From Papio anubis (Eukaryota > Chordata > Mammalia > Primates > Cercopithecidae), in the NCBI RefSeq assembly GCF_008728515.1, contig NW_022161845.1, forward strand, positions 62,001 to 126,000: DNA of 64,000 nucleotides, in the 5' to 3' direction. The notes under the pieces were generated by a model that saw only the letters and a list, made by a program, of their open reading frames with translations, was not told the DNA's origin and did no database searches. Positions 47,007 through 59,683 of this stretch are shown here, one piece after another (the first letter of the stretch is position 1; each line of letters begins with the position of its first letter). The position numbers and the translations under genes are program-made.

Positions 47007-49394
47007 GAGGTGGTGCCTGGTGAGAGCTGATTGGATCACTGGGGCAGTTTCTAATAGTTTAGCACCATCACCCCCGCTTGGTACTGTATAGTGATTGAGT
47101 TCTCATGAGATCTGGTCATATAAAAAGTGTGTGGGATCCCCTCTCCCTTGCTCCTACTCCAGCCACATGTAAAGCAGTCCTGCTTTCCCCCTTTGCCTTC
47201 TACCATGACTGTAAGTTTCCTGAGGCCTATTCAGAAGCAGAAGCCACTATGCTTCCTCTATAGCCTGCAGAACCGTAAACGAATTAAACCTCCTTTCTTT
47301 ATAAATTACCCAGTCTCAGGTGTTTCTTTATAGCAGTGCAAGAACTAACACAGAAAATTGTCATTGAGGAGTGGAGCATTGCTGCAAAGATACCTGAAAA
47401 TGTGAAAGCAGCTTTGAAATTGGGAAATGGGCAGAGGTTGAAAGAGTATGGAGGCCTCAGAAGAAGACAGGAAGATGAGGGAAAATTTAGAATTTCCCAG
47501 AAATTGTTAAATGGTTGCAACCAAAGTGCTGACAGTGATATGGACAGTGAAGGCCAGGTTGAGGAGGTTTTAAATGGAAATGAGAAACTTATTGTGAACT
47601 GGAGTAAAGGTCACTTTATTATGCTTTAGCAAAGAGCCTGGCTGTATTGTGGGTTTGCTCTAAGGATCTGTGGGACTTTGAACTTGAGAGTGATGATTTA
47701 CAGTATCTGGTGGAAGAAAGTTCTAAAGACTGAAGCATTCAAGATGTGACTTGGTTGCTTCTAAAATCTTATCTCATATGAGCAAAGAGAAGTAGAGAAA
47801 AGAAATGACCTGAAATTGGAACTTATATATAAAAGAGAAGTAGAGCACTAAATGTGGAAAATCTGTAGTCTGACCATGTGGTAGAAATGAAAGGCCCATG
47901 TTCAGGGGAAGAATTCAAGCAGGCTGCAGAAATTTGCATAAGTAAAGACGAGGTAAGTACTAATAACCAAGACAATGAGGAGAAGGCTTCTAAGACATTT
48001 TGGGAACTTCATGGCAACCTCTCCCATCACAAGCCCAGAGGCCTGTAAGAACTAAATGGTTTCCTGGGCCAGGACCAGGGCCCACTGTCCTGAGCAGCCT
48101 CAGGACACTGCTCCTTGCATCCCTGCTACTCTAGCACCAGTCGTGGCTCAAAGGGCCCAAGATAAGCTTGGGCCACTGATTCAGAGAGTGCAAGCAGTAA
48201 GCCTTGGCAGCTTCCATGTGGTAATAAGCCTGAAGATGTGCAGAGTGCAAAAGTTGAGGCTTAGAAGCCTCTGCCTAGATCTCAGAGGCTGTATTGAAAC
48301 TCCTGAATGTCCATGCAGAAGTCTGCTGCAGGGGTGGAGCCCTCATGAAGAACCTCTACTAGAGCACAATGGAGGGGAAATGGGGAGTTGAAGCCCCCAC
48401 ATGGAGTCCCCACATATGGCACTGCTTAGTGGAGCTATGAGAAGAGGGCCATTGTCCTCCAGTCCCCAGAATGATAGATTCATTAGTAGCTTGTACCCTC
48501 AGCCTGGAAAAGCTGCAGACACTCAACAACAGCCCATGAGAGCAGCTGTGGGGGCTGAATCCTGGGAAGCCACAGGGGTGAAGCTGCCCATGGCTTTTGG
48601 AGCCCATCCCTTGCACGAGTATGCCCTGGATGTGAGACATGGAGTCAAAGGAGATTATTTTTGAGCATTAAGATTTACTGACTGCCCTGCTGGGTTTCAG
48701 ACTTGCATGGGACCTATAGTCCCTTTCTTCTGACCAATTTTTTCCCCTTAGAAATGAGAGTATTTACCCAATGTTTGTACCTCCATGGTATCATGGAAGT
48801 AACTAACATGTTTTTGATATTACAGGCTCATAGATTAAAGGGAAAAGCCTTGTCTCAGATGAGGCTTTGGCCTTTGGACTTTTGAGTTTATGCTGAAACA
48901 AGTTAAGACTTTGGGGTCTGTCGGGAAAGTATGATTCTATTTTACAATGTGAGAAGGAGATGATATTTGGGAGAGGCCAAAGGTGGAATGATGTAGTTTG
49001 AATATGTGTCCCCAACCAAATCTGATGTTGAAATGTAATCCCTAATGCGGGAGGTTGGGCCTAGTGGGAACTGATTGGATCATGGGGGTGGTTTCTAGTA
49101 GTTTAGCACCATGCCCCCTTGGTACTGTATAGTGAGTGAGTTCTCATGAGATATGGTTGTTTAAAAAGTGTGTGGCACCTCCCCACAACTCTCTCTTCTG
49201 CTACAGCCATGTAAGACATGCCTACTTCTCCTGCACCTTCTGCCATGATTAAGTTTTTTGAGGCCTCATCAGAAGCAGCAGTCACTATGCTTCCTGTGCA
49301 GCCTACAGAACTGTGAGTCAATTAAATCTTTTTTCTTTGTAAATTATCCAGTCTCAGTTATTCCTTTACAGCAGTGCAAAAACCGACTAACACA
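46945..49394 (+). mobile_element. Complete MST-type MaLR provirus (ERVL-MaLR)
   Basis: Two LTRs flank a 1.6 kb internal part. The 5' LTR is 46945-47352 and the 3' LTR 48989-49394. Both keep the MaLR order (cccaaatctcatgttgaag or ccaaatctgatgttgaaatg; ggtactgtatagtg; gaggcct; aattaaa; ctaacaca at the end). AAAAT precedes the 5' LTR (46940-46944) and follows the 3' LTR (49395-49399), a perfect 5-base target duplication. MaLR elements are non-autonomous; no coat, polymerase or envelope gene is present. Confidence 0.92.
47353..48988 (+). mobile_element. MaLR internal region
   Basis: Begins gaaaattgtcattgaggagt after the 5' LTR. Frames of 97, 111 and 87 codons (47336-47629, 48056-48391, 48401-48664) are remnants of the internal non-autonomous sequence and do not encode known proteins. 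Its length is normal for MST/THE1 internal sequence. Confidence 0.88.
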
Positions 49395-49399
49395 AAAAT

Positions 49400-50050
49400 T
49401 CCATTGTAATTCTGGCAATAAACAATCCAAAAATAAAATTAATAAAATAATTCTTCTCTCAATAGCACCACAAAAAAGAAAATCTACCAAGAAATCATGA
49501 ATGTTTATGTATCTAATAGCATAGTCTCTGGATATAATTATAAAGATAAATTAACAAAATTACAGTCATTATACTGTTTTTAGCACAAGCCTATCAGAAA
49601 CAGATAACTCAAGGGCATAAAATATTCTGTATTAAAAATATGAAACAAAACATAATTAATAACTTTGGTAAAGCATGTATGTATAAAAATACTAAAACAT
49701 ACATACCTGTACTTATGAACTAGAAAGAATACATCATTTTCAAGTTGCTACAGACACTTGTGTGTACACAAACACAAATGTACAATATGAACATATGTAC
49801 CAGTGATATAAAGAATATACATTCTTTATGGCACACACTGAACTTTTTTTAAAGAAAGATAAAAATCTTCAATAAATTTAAAAGAAACAGTATCTGCTAA
49901 AATCTTCATTCTTATCCATACTGCAATTTAATTTGGAAATCAGTCATAAAAAGTTAAGTTTTGAAAATGATAATGTGCCCTCCTAATTCATGGTTTAAAA
50001 CTACATCACAATGTAAATTATAAAATGTTTAAAACTGAGGTCCTCCCTCT
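49400..50050 (+). mobile_element. Old L1, continuation after the provirus
   Basis: First 49400-49495 continues the reverse transcriptase part (tgtaattctggcaataaaca). From about 49500 the text returns to an earlier part of ORF2, the endonuclease region (gaatatacattctttatggc, caataaatttaaaagaaaca). So a second L1 copy or a rearranged one lies here. Confidence 0.7.
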
Positions 50051-51160
50051 TACAATTAAAATACCCTGGACATAAACAACAAACAAACATAGTCTCTGGA
50101 AGGTAGACAGAAGCCTGCTTAACAAGGAACCTCAGGACCTGAGGAACAAACAACACTACAGTGAATTCCCTGGGTTTTCACCTTGTCTCCCATATATCCC
50201 AGAAGAGGTTATGGTGAAACCAGTGGCCTCAAACTGCCAGAAGGCATAGATTTGAAAGGCCCCAAGAAAAGCCTGTCCCTTTTAACCCAGTGGTGTCAAA
50301 TCTTTTGGCTTCCCTGGATCACACTGGAAGAAAAACAATTGTCTTGGGCCACACATAAACACTCTTTTAGCGTTATATTTTAGTTAAACACTAACGTTAT
50401 TGATAGCTGATGAGCTTAAAAAAAATTTGTAAAACAACTCACAACATTTTAAGAAAGTTTATAAATTTGTGTTGGGCCCCATTCAAAGCCATCCTGGGTT
50501 GCTGCAGCCCCTGGGGTGCAGGTTGGACAAGGCTGATCTAACCAAAGGACTAGGAAAAAGGGGGCCTAGCAGAACAGAAAGTCCTTTAGACGGTATTCAC
50601 CCTACTCCACTCAGCATCAAAGGAAAAACTGCTCTTCTCTCACCCTGGTGTTAGTGAGGCCAAGCAGGAGCTCAACTTCTTGTCTCACCAAGAAACAATA
50701 AGACAAGGTAAGTTGACCTTCCAGTTTCACAACCAAGTTGGTGCCAGTAGGGCTGAATGGGTAGGGGGACTGAGTGGTGGGTAGCTGACTTCCACCCTTA
50801 GCAGGCAGCAAAGGTAGTAGTGTAAGACAGTGCTATTTGCATTCTGCTATTCCTGTCAGGGAGGCCCGGAGTGGACCTTCTGCTCTCACACAGCAGCAAT
50901 GAGCCAGAGCAAGATGGTGCAAGTTGGTGCTCTGCTTTTGCAGGTATAGAAGCTCTGCTTTTTCCTTCCCCAACTGTGTCACTAAAGTGACTTGAGAAAT
51001 TGCAGAGGGTGACGATCTTTCAGAAACAATGCTGACTTTAACTTCTTTCCTCCCTACCCTCTGTGAACCAATGAGAAGCACCTAGAGTAGACCAGTAAGT
51101 AGGCCTCATTCAAGGAGATACAAGTTTATCACCGTACCATCCTACCTGGTATAGCTCTGA
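50051..51160 (+). mobile_element. Probable old L1 5' UTR-type sequence
   Basis: gggaggcccggagtggacct, gcaagttggtgctctgcttttgcagg and aaattgcagagggtgac resemble old L1 5' UTR text. A segment at 50290-50540 (ggatcacactggaagaaaaa, gaaagtttataaatttgtgt, gttggacaaggctga) is a well-known repeated text too, whose family I do not name. Confidence 0.45.
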
Positions 51161-51504
51161 TGCCATTTTAACTGAAAAAAGACAAACGTAGGTAGAAAAC
51201 TTAACAGCTTTTGAAACACAACTTTTGCCTATATGACTGTTGTTTTAATTTAGAAAAACTCAGCTTATGGAGCAAATTGAGGTAGATCCCTTCACTTGTG
51301 AAAATGATACATTGATTCAGTACTGGGGCCATTTTTGCCTAGCCATCTATAGCCCTACACACATGTGGACAGAAAAGCTCCGGGAATTCCTATTCTCCTT
51401 GGGTGGGAGTTTAAAATTTATTTTCTTAAAAAATCACTACAAGAGTGACTTAGTGGAGTTTCAAATGCTACGGTTAAGTGGAAACCATTATTTTAAGGAA
51501 ATTA
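51161..51504. other. Intron 14, no recognised element
   Basis: Unique-looking spacer before an L1 tail. Confidence 0.4.
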
Positions 51505-51785
51505 AAGCTGCAACAGAAAACCAAATACCACATGTCCTCACTTATAAGAGGGAGCTAAGCATTGAGCACTCATGGACATAAAGATGGAAACACTAGACAC
51601 TGGGGACTACTCGAGTGGGGAGGGAGGGAGATGGGGAAGGGCTGAAAAACTAGCTGTTAGGTACTATTCTCAGTACCTGGGTGATGGGCTCATTCATACC
51701 CCAAACCTTAGCATCACGCAATATACCCGGGTGGCAAACTCGCACATGTACCCCCAAAATCTAAAATAAAAGTTGAAAAATAAAA
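51505..51785 (+). mobile_element. L1 3' end only
   Basis: caacagaaaaccaaatacca, ggagctaagcattgagcac, ctgttaggtactattctcag, gggtggcaaactcgcacatg, ending in an A-rich tail. A strongly 5'-truncated copy of about 280 bases. Confidence 0.9.
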
Positions 51786-52689
51786 TGTTGCTGTTAATAA
51801 GACATGCAATTACACCACAGGTCAAAGGGACTTTAGTGAGACAGCCTAGAAACCAAGTACCCTTTATACAATTGTTTCCTAAGGAAAATGCATTTGAGAC
51901 TTTAACAATCGAAGCTCCAAGCAACCCATTTGCAAGCTGGGAATACAATTCATCCTCATGTTGGGGCTGCTTGCTAATTTTTCTTTTATTGCTTCAGTGC
52001 ATCCACTGATGCTGCTTGGTTTTATGCTGTACTTTACTATTCCTTATTCTGTAAACAATTTTAATTAAAGTCTCAAATGCATGGTGCATCATTCAAATTT
52101 TAATGTCTTTGTCAATAAAGGTAAATTTTTTCTGTGCCAATGTCCTAATTAAGCCTATTTCACAATCAAGATGGAGTTCCAGAAACTGAGCTGAAAATGT
52201 TTGAATATCCTAACCTGAGATTTGAGGTTTCCTTTGTCAATCCTAACCTGATCTGCTATGCTAAAACACAATTAATTACAGGATAAGTGGTTGTAAAGAC
52301 AAAACAACCTTTTAAATTCAACTTCTAAATAAATCTTTAAAATGAATACCCGAACTGACTTCACTGAAACTTTTTAAAAATTAAGTTAAATTAAATCTGG
52401 AGGAACAGATTCTCCCAATTAGATCTGTTACCATATTTTACATAGTTCATACATCACACATACTATCAATAATATTACAAACTATATAAGAAATGTAGCT
52501 TTGAGATAAAATAATTTTAAGTCAACTGTCTATTCTTCATTAGATAATTATACATTTAGAATCTACTATGTGAGAACTCACCATGTCTAAGACTAAGCGC
52601 AAGGCAAATTTAGTCATTAAGCTTTAGAAAATTCCAGTGGAGTACGCCTTGTGTGTTCCAAGATAGGAGGCTATAGACTTAGATAATTC
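51786..52689. other. Intron 14, no recognised element
   Basis: AT-rich unique-looking sequence; a weak L2-like phrase near 52560. Confidence 0.4.
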
Positions 52690-52780
52690 TGTGTGCTGGT
52701 CCACAATCACGCAGGTAATGACTGGTAGAGGTAACTTTTAAACCCAGGTCATTCTAATTCCAAGCCCATGTTTTAATGTT
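52690..52780 (+). repeat. MIR-like fragment
   Basis: tccacaatcacgcaggtaat, acttttaaacccaggtcatt and ctaattccaagcccatg match the MIR end. Confidence 0.6.
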
Positions 52781-52784
52781 TTAT

Positions 52785-53145
52785 TTCTTTTCTTAACAAC
52801 TTTATGACCATTTGCATAGCATAAAATTAACCCATTGTGTTTAATTAAATGATTTTTACTGCATTTACAGAGTTGTGCAGCCCTCACCATAATTCAGTTC
52901 TAGACCATTTATTTCACCACAAAAAGATCCCTTGCTCTCATTTCCCATTGCCACTCCCACTTCCAGGCAACCATTAATCTACTTTCTATGTCTACAGATT
53001 TTCCTTTTCTGGACATTTCATGATAATAAAATCACTCAATATATGGACCTTTTTATTCAGCTTCTTTCACTTAACATGTTTTTGAGATTCATTCATGTTG
53101 TGGCATGTGTCAATATTACATTCTTTTTTATTGCTGCATCTCTAT
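52785..53145 (-). mobile_element. Old L1 (L1M-type) 3' UTR, inverted
   Basis: accatttgcatagcataaaa, acagagttgtgcagccctca, ttccaggcaaccattaatct, ttttctggacatttcatg and agattcattcatgttgtggc form a well-known antisense L1M 3' text. Confidence 0.85.
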
Positions 53146-53447
53146 TAGCTTTATACTGCAGAAATAATCTTATAATTGAAGAGAAATAAAAATGTATTGA
53201 TATTAGGATCTACGATCTTCTTACACTAGTGAAAATCCTTATTTTGCACAACATTTCTCTCCTTCCGCATCTTCATCATCTGAGTCTGGGGACCTTTTGT
53301 CATTTAATGTGGCTTTCCCCAGAACATTTTTACTTGTTGTCTGCTTCAAACCTAGGCTGCACAGCAGCCTAGAGTTTAGAGTATATTTACTGGAGTAATA
53401 GAGTATATTTTAAAAAATGCTTTGAGTATGTTACTTTTAGATTCTCA
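53146..53447. other. Intron 14, no recognised element
   Basis: Contains a 14-base near-repeat (gagtatatttactgg, gagtatattttaaaa) at 53379-53415; otherwise nothing. Confidence 0.35.
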
Positions 53448-53895
53448 ATAGTTCCCAAGTGTCTGTAGAATTAAGTTCAAATTCATTGAGTTGGCATATC
53501 CAGCCTTCCAGTCAAGTTCTTCTTTCCTTTCCTGTGTAACTTTGCATCCCTCTTCCTTCATGTGGTCAGATTTCTCTGACTGACGCCCTACACATTTAAC
53601 TTATTTCCAAGTGTGTGCTTTTCCCTGTGCCTGTTACCCAAATAGCAATCCTTCCCCTCTTCTCAGCTTCTATCCCAAATCCTACCTCCTTTAATACTTC
53701 ATTCTTATCCTCCCCAGCCCCATATTCTCTCTCCCTTCAACTCTTTAGCAACAACTTTCTGAATCATATTTTTAGCCTTAGGCATTCACAGAACCTGTTC
53801 ATGCGTGAAAGTGTGACTGAGGCTCCTTCCAGCTAGGAAATATATTTTCTGGTGAGAACTATTTGAGGGCAGGTTTCATGTCTGGTTCCTTCAAT
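53448..53895 (-). repeat. L2, inverted
   Basis: tagttcccaagtgtctgtag, aattaagttcaaattcattg, gtgtgtgcttttccctgtgcc and tttgagggcaggtttcatgt follow antisense L2. Confidence 0.8.
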
Positions 53896-54674
53896 GGGGG
53901 GTGGGGATTGGAGAGGGGTTACTTCCCATATCAATATTTTGCAATTAGTAGTACTCAAGAAAGTTCATCAAATGAAAAATTTGTATTTCTTTACATAACC
54001 AGGAAAATGAAAGCATGAAATAGTACTGACCAATGAAAGCAGTATTTTTTCCTTTTAACTGTAAGGAATGAGGTGAACAAACATAAACTTCAACTTTACT
54101 ATCAACACTTCAACAACAAAAGTGCTAAGAATAATTCCCAAGAAATGTGTGTCCAACCTCTTAGCTATAACATTAGACAAAGTCTTTTTTCAAGGGTGAA
54201 ATGAAAAATGTTCAACACCAAAATCGGGCTATCTAAGGGCAGCTCCATCACTGCCAGATATTCCAGTGCCTTAGCAAAGTAAGAGATGCTCAGGTCTAAT
54301 ATCCAATCTAGCAGGACTTTCATTTCCTTCCAATCATAAAACAGAGGGCTACCCTGGAATAGAAAAACGACACAAGAAAGAACAATGACAGATTTCTACT
54401 CCATGGCAACATGGCAAAAGCTTGTTTAAACATGGTCCTGAAAGTCAGGAAAAGTGACATTTTGTTATTGGTACTTCAACATATAAAATATCCTTCTAGA
54501 TTTGTAGTCAAGATTTTATATTTTCTCCTAATCACATTCTTTTGTTTGTTTGTTTGTTTTTGGTACAGACTGGCCTTGCACCAAATTACAGAGAAACATA
54601 CTGAAAAATTGGAAAATTTTTCTAACTTAAAAATGTCAAGAAGGTATTATTTGTGCTCTGATACGTTTATTAAG
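53896..54674. other. Intron 14, no recognised element
   Basis: Unique-looking, with (GTTT)n at 54540-54560. Frame of 90 codons at 54411-54683 is not like a known protein. Confidence 0.4.
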
Positions 54675-54681
54675 CCATGGT

Positions 54682-54967
54682 AAGCCGGGAGCAGTGGCTT
54701 ACGTCTGTAATCCCAGCACTTTGGAAAGCTAAGGCGAGCAGATCACCTGAGGTCAGGAGTTCGAGACCGCCTGACCAACATGGCGAAACCCTGTGTTTAC
54801 TAAAAATACAAAAATTAGCTAGGCATGATGGTGGGTACCTGTAATCCCAGCTACTTGGGAGGCAGAGGCAGGAGAATTGCTCGAACCCGGGAGGGTTGCA
54901 GTGAGCTGAAATCGAGCCATTGCACTCCAGCCTGGGCATCTCAAAAACAAACAAAACAAACAAAAAA
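54682..54967 (+). mobile_element. AluS-type
   Basis: agccgggagcagtggcttac to a tail of CAAAA units. Has small deletions in both arms. CCATGGT flanks it on both sides. Confidence 0.95.
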
Positions 54968-55189
54968 CCATGGTTACTGCAACACCAAGTTTCTCACTAA
55001 GGAAGTCCACTTCATCTCCTGACATCTTTGTTTCTTGTAATGGCAACAACGTTCTCCCAGTCCACCAAGCTTGTATCTAGATATTACCTTTTCTTTCCCT
55101 TCTCTGAATCCACTCTCTTTCTTCAATGCCTTTCCTACCACATCAATTCCTTTATAGTTTGTTAACCATTAATTAATATATCTCCTCAT

Positions 55190-55300
55190 TAAAAGTATCT
55201 CCTATGTGCTGGGTGATGTGCTATATGTGGAAGACGCAACAGTGAGCAGAACAGACAGTCACAGTTCCTGAAGCAGAGCTTGCAGCCTAATTCATCTCAC
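55190..55300 (+). repeat. L2 3' end fragment
   Basis: ctcctatgtgctgggtgatg, gaagacgcaacagtgagcag and gttcctgaagcagagcttgc are L2. Confidence 0.65.
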
Positions 55301-55314
55301 TTAAATTCTTTTCT

Positions 55315-55444
55315 GGCCAGGTGTGGTTGCTCATGCCTGTAATCCCAGTATTTTGGGAGGCTGAGTGCAAGAGTTCGAGACCAGCCTGGGCAACATAGCA
55401 AGACTTTGTCTCTACGGATAATTAAAAATAATATAGAATAAAAA
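55315..55444 (+). mobile_element. Alu left monomer (FLAM-like)
   Basis: ggccaggtgtggttgctcat to aagactttgtctctacgg, with an internal deletion, then an A/T tail. ATTCTTTTCT flanks it (55305-55314 and 55445-55454), so it inserted as a monomer. Confidence 0.85.
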
Positions 55445-55454
55445 TATTCTTTTC

Positions 55455-56039
55455 TTGCCTCGTCTCCTAACTTCAGTATGTGCCTGGCACTGCTGCCTGA
55501 TTCTTCTGCTATTAATAGTTAATCTTGGCCTTATGATCTTTGTGATTGCTCTTTGTGTCTCTTTTCATGCGGAAAATGCCCTAACACCCATCTACAGAAA
55601 TTGTAGTCCTGAAGAAAGCTCATTTCCCTCAAGAGACCACCTTCCCTAAACCCTTACTAATCTGCCCTTCCAGCTGCAATCTTGCCTTCCTTGGACTTCC
55701 CATGACATTCTAATATCTTTTCCAACCTTTACCCTTCATCATCATCATATGCATAAGTGTCATTATTCTTCACCCACTCCAATCTCTTAAAAGCTGGACA
55801 TGTCTCAACCTTTGTGCATTATATCAGCAGGAGTTTTTTCTGTTACGAGTTCATAAAACATGAGGTATTTTATAGAAGATTCATTGAGCCTAAAATATCA
55901 GATAACATTCGATCATATAATCATGGAGGACAACATATTAATTTCATGACATGCTCCATTTGGTAACCTATTCAATAGTGAAATATAATGGTTGAAGGTA
56001 TTATTCCAGGTCTTTTAAAAATAATAAAAACTAGCACAC
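55455..56039. other. Intron 14, no recognised element
   Basis: Less AT-rich; may hold old L2, not clear. Confidence 0.35.
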
Positions 56040-56160
56040 TTTTAAAAATTAAGTATGCTTTTGTTTATGGTAACATGGGATATAGCCTTTGGGTGTGAGT
56101 CCTGCACATTTCAGTTAGCCCATCTCTAACTGCTGTGTGACCAGAGAAATTCACTTAAGA
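56040..56160 (-). repeat. MIR-like fragment, inverted
   Basis: Minus-strand text ttctctggtcacacagcagtta and caggactcacacccaaagg match the MIR end. Confidence 0.5.
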
Positions 56161-56619
56161 AACTGTCGCCTAAAAATAAATGTCTTACAACACTAGCCCA
56201 TTTAAGCACCTAATTACAAGGTCAGTCAAAAGTCAACTTGTTCTATAACAGATTGCTTTCATCAGTGGCTTCTTGTCCACCCAGAGCTTCAGTTAGGACG
56301 CCTCCACTCTTGGGTTCTGGTATGCTTGGATGCCATAGCCCTAACTTTGTACTAAGTCTCCTCAAAAATCGTATTGATGCAGAATTTGGGGTAATTTGGA
56401 AAAGGACATAAGTTATCCTTACATAAGCCATTTCTCCATAGATTACAAATGAAAAGTAGCATTTTCCATTATTTTTCTAAAAATACAATCATTGGATACT
56501 TTCTGGTTCTTTTAAAAATTCTTTAAAATGAAATTTCAGGGTAAAAAGCTATGCTGTCTTTAAAGTATTGACTAAATTGTGAGGCTGCTCCAGCAAGTCT
56601 GTTTCAAAACACATTTCAA
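56161..56619. other. Intron 14, unidentified
   Basis: A 62-codon minus-strand frame (56243-56431) sits in a slightly GC-richer patch. I know no protein like it and there are no splice sites that fit WDR72. Confidence 0.4.
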
Positions 56620-58130
56620 CAAATGTGGATATATATAAGTTATTATTTTGTCATGCTGTCAAAAAATTTAGTACTTCTTTTAATATTTATTAATAAGAGG
56701 AAATTTGCATTGTGGGCTTTTAATGAAAAAAGCTTAACGACTATTTGTATTTTTCTGTGGCTTAAGTGTCAATCTTTACCCAGTTTCTTCATTTACTATT
56801 TATCTTCTTTTCAATTTGTGTGAGTCCCTTTATATATGGAGATATTAATACTTTATTGAATATTACAAAGATTTTCTTCAAGTCTGTTATTAGGTTTTAA
56901 GTTGGCTTGTAAGTTTTTGAGGTTTTTACAATACAATTTTTTACATAGTGAAAATTCATTTTTTTCTTTTTTTTGAAATTTTGCTTCTTAGGCCTTTTGT
57001 AACATGATTACTAAATATTTTATGAAGTGTTTTCCTTTAGTAATTTATCCCTCTACATTTAAAATTTTTATTCATCTGAAGTTTATTTTTGTGAAAGGTA
57101 GAGAGAAGTGATATAATTTTATATTTTATACAAAAATCACACTCAATTATACAAAAGCCTTTTATTAACTTTCCTTTTAGACTTTAAGTGCCATCTTTAA
57201 CAAAGAGGAGGTTATGACATGCTCATTCTTGGACCGTTTTTTTCCCTCCCATTTATCTCTTTTTCTGTTCTTGAACTTGTACCAAGTGCTACTATTTTAT
57301 AGTGTGTGTGTTTGTGTGTGTAGATAAATATGTAGAAAGATAGATAATATGTTTGACATCTGAGAAGGAAGAAGGAAGGCTCCAGGCATCATTCTGCTAT
57401 TTTTTAAGTTTTTTTAGCTCAATTCACACGCTTGTTTTTCAAGAAGAATTTTATAATCCACTCATTGGTTCCTGGAAACTCACTAAGGAGAGTTTGAAAT
57501 GGATTGTTATTAAATATATAGAGTTGTGAGTATGGAAACCTTTAAATTAGTGTGCTTTCCCTGTGGGACTATATTATTTTATTAAATTAAGGCATTTGTG
57601 TCTTTTAGTAATTTTTAAAATATGGTTTCACATGGCTCTTGAACAATTCTTATGAAATCTATTCCTATTTATTTTCTTTTTTATTGCTATTATGAATGGA
57701 ATTTTAATTCCATTATATATCCTAATTGGTGTTGTCATGTAAGTACATAAGTTTTGTTTTTAGCCAACTACCATGCTGAACATTATTTTTTGTTTTATTA
57801 GGTTTTCTGATCTATTAATATTTTATATGCAGTGTCCACTATTACTCTATTTGAATAAAAGTAATGTTTTTCCTTCTCTTCATCTTTTTTTTCTTTTTCT
57901 TATATTTTGGCATTTGCTTAAGCTGTCAGAAAAAAATTTAATAGTAGAAATGATAGGTTACTGTAATTTCACTTGATATGATTACTGTTGCTATTTTAAA
58001 AACTCATTTGATTCATGTATTTTCTTGATGTTGAATAAGTAAATGGTTTTTCTAGGTCCACTTATGTGAGTAACCGCCCTTCTTTAATCCCTGTATTTCG
58101 AAGTTGATATATGCAGTACTATTAAGTAAA
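56620..58130 (-). mobile_element. Old L1 (L1M-type) ORF2, inverted
   Basis: About 1.5 kb of antisense ORF2: tttattcatctgaagtttat, ttgctattatgaatggaatt, tagccaactaccatgctgaa, attaggttttctgatctatt. Heavily decayed. A (GT)n is at 57301-57322. Confidence 0.85.
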
Positions 58131-58269
58131 TGAAAGAAGAGTGACATTATAATAGCATAAACTAGTAATAATTGTATATTAGTATATAGTCCCAAATTGC
58201 TTCCCCATCAAGTATTTTCCAAAAGTAAAACTAAAATAGTATGTATTGGAAGTTTAGTTAAAAATCTAA

Positions 58270-58440
58270 CCAGGGTAGATCTTCATGTACTGATATTGAA
58301 AGATGTCTGCCAAATATTTTTGACTTGACAAAGCAACTTGCAGAACAGCTCTATAGTATCTCAATTCTACATAAAAAAATTATATACATGCACACACCAA
58401 TGTGTACACATGTTTATTTCATGTCTAGAAAGGGGCACAT
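58270..58440 (+). mobile_element. Old L1 (L1M-type) 3' fragment
   Basis: gtactgatattgaaagatgt, agcaacttgcagaacagct and aaaaaaattatatacatgca match an L1M ORF2-end/3' UTR. Confidence 0.75.
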
Positions 58441-59683
58441 CAACAGCACCATAATAATAGAGCCTACCACAAAGGCTGTGTTTCGAAGAGTGAGAGAGGT
58501 TTCTTTATTGTCCATAAATGTCAGGATCCTCTCTGTACTGTCAAGCATTCACTTCCTAAAATTCAGCCTTAATCCATTAGTGATACATGAAAACTGATAC
58601 TGCTACACTGTATTTTGGAAAGTCTTAAATTACAACATAAACCATACCTGAAAACTCAAGTTACTCTATATATTACTGGCATAACATCCAGGAAAAGAAA
58701 ATGCTTTTAAATTTTCCCCCTTCAAATACATCAAGACATGCCATCTACTTTAACTGATTTAATACACATAACCACATAAAAATTTCATGGAAAGTACAAT
58801 GTAAATGCTATTTTCCTTATCTACCTTTTTGTCTCTGAGGGCTGTTTACCACTGGGATCCAACTTATTCTGAGAACTGTGCTACCTCCCTTAAAATATGT
58901 ATTTCCATTAGTGATGGAGAGTCCTATATTGGTTTACCTCTTCTTTGTCCTCTTTCCTAAAGCTAGTCATTTTCCTAATCTATAAGCTTCTCCTTTGCTG
59001 CTGCCTTGTCCATTTGAAGATTCTAAAGTAGAAAATACAAGTTAGAAAAAAAGCAAAATAATTCTTCATAAATGTAATGACAAATTAATATTTATCCAGA
59101 GCTAAAATTATTTCATACAATTTTTACCTTAGAATTATTTAGCCTAAATAATAAAACTGAAAACATATAGGTATTGACTTAAGAATTCCTTGGTTTGTGA
59201 AGATTTATGACATAAGGCATAAGACTAGGCATGAGTGCCTAGTCTCCATTCCAGCAGCAAATTAACTAATTCATTAGTCAATTAATTAATATTGTAATAG
59301 CTAAATAAATACTTTTATTAAGGAAGTCAAACCATCACTCACAGTACACAAACACGCTATGAGGAGTTTTTTTTTTTTTTTCCTGAAATGTCTCTCCTTC
59401 TGTCCTTGAAAAGATGGTAAGGCTTCATTCTAACCTAAAACATTAAAGTCCCTAGCTGTTTTGATGTCCAAAGCACCATGGTTTCTAAAACAGATGGAAG
59501 CTGGCTTGAGACATGCTCCTCATCAAACTTTCCTTGGGGTAACCCAATACAATGCTAAGAACCTGGCCACAATAAAAGCAGCTGGTAAAGGACAGCCTGA
59601 ATCTGGTCTTTTCTAACTCCTCATATACCTAGGGCTAGTCTCAGAAAAATTCCAGATACTGTTTGCTTAAGTTAAAAACTGAA
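58441..59683. other. Intron 14, no recognised element
   Basis: Unique-looking; a T run at 59367-59381. Confidence 0.45.

Noticed and set aside
47336..48664. Three open frames of 87 to 111 codons
   Set aside because: They lie in the MaLR internal region, which is non-autonomous and not protein-coding in a useful sense.
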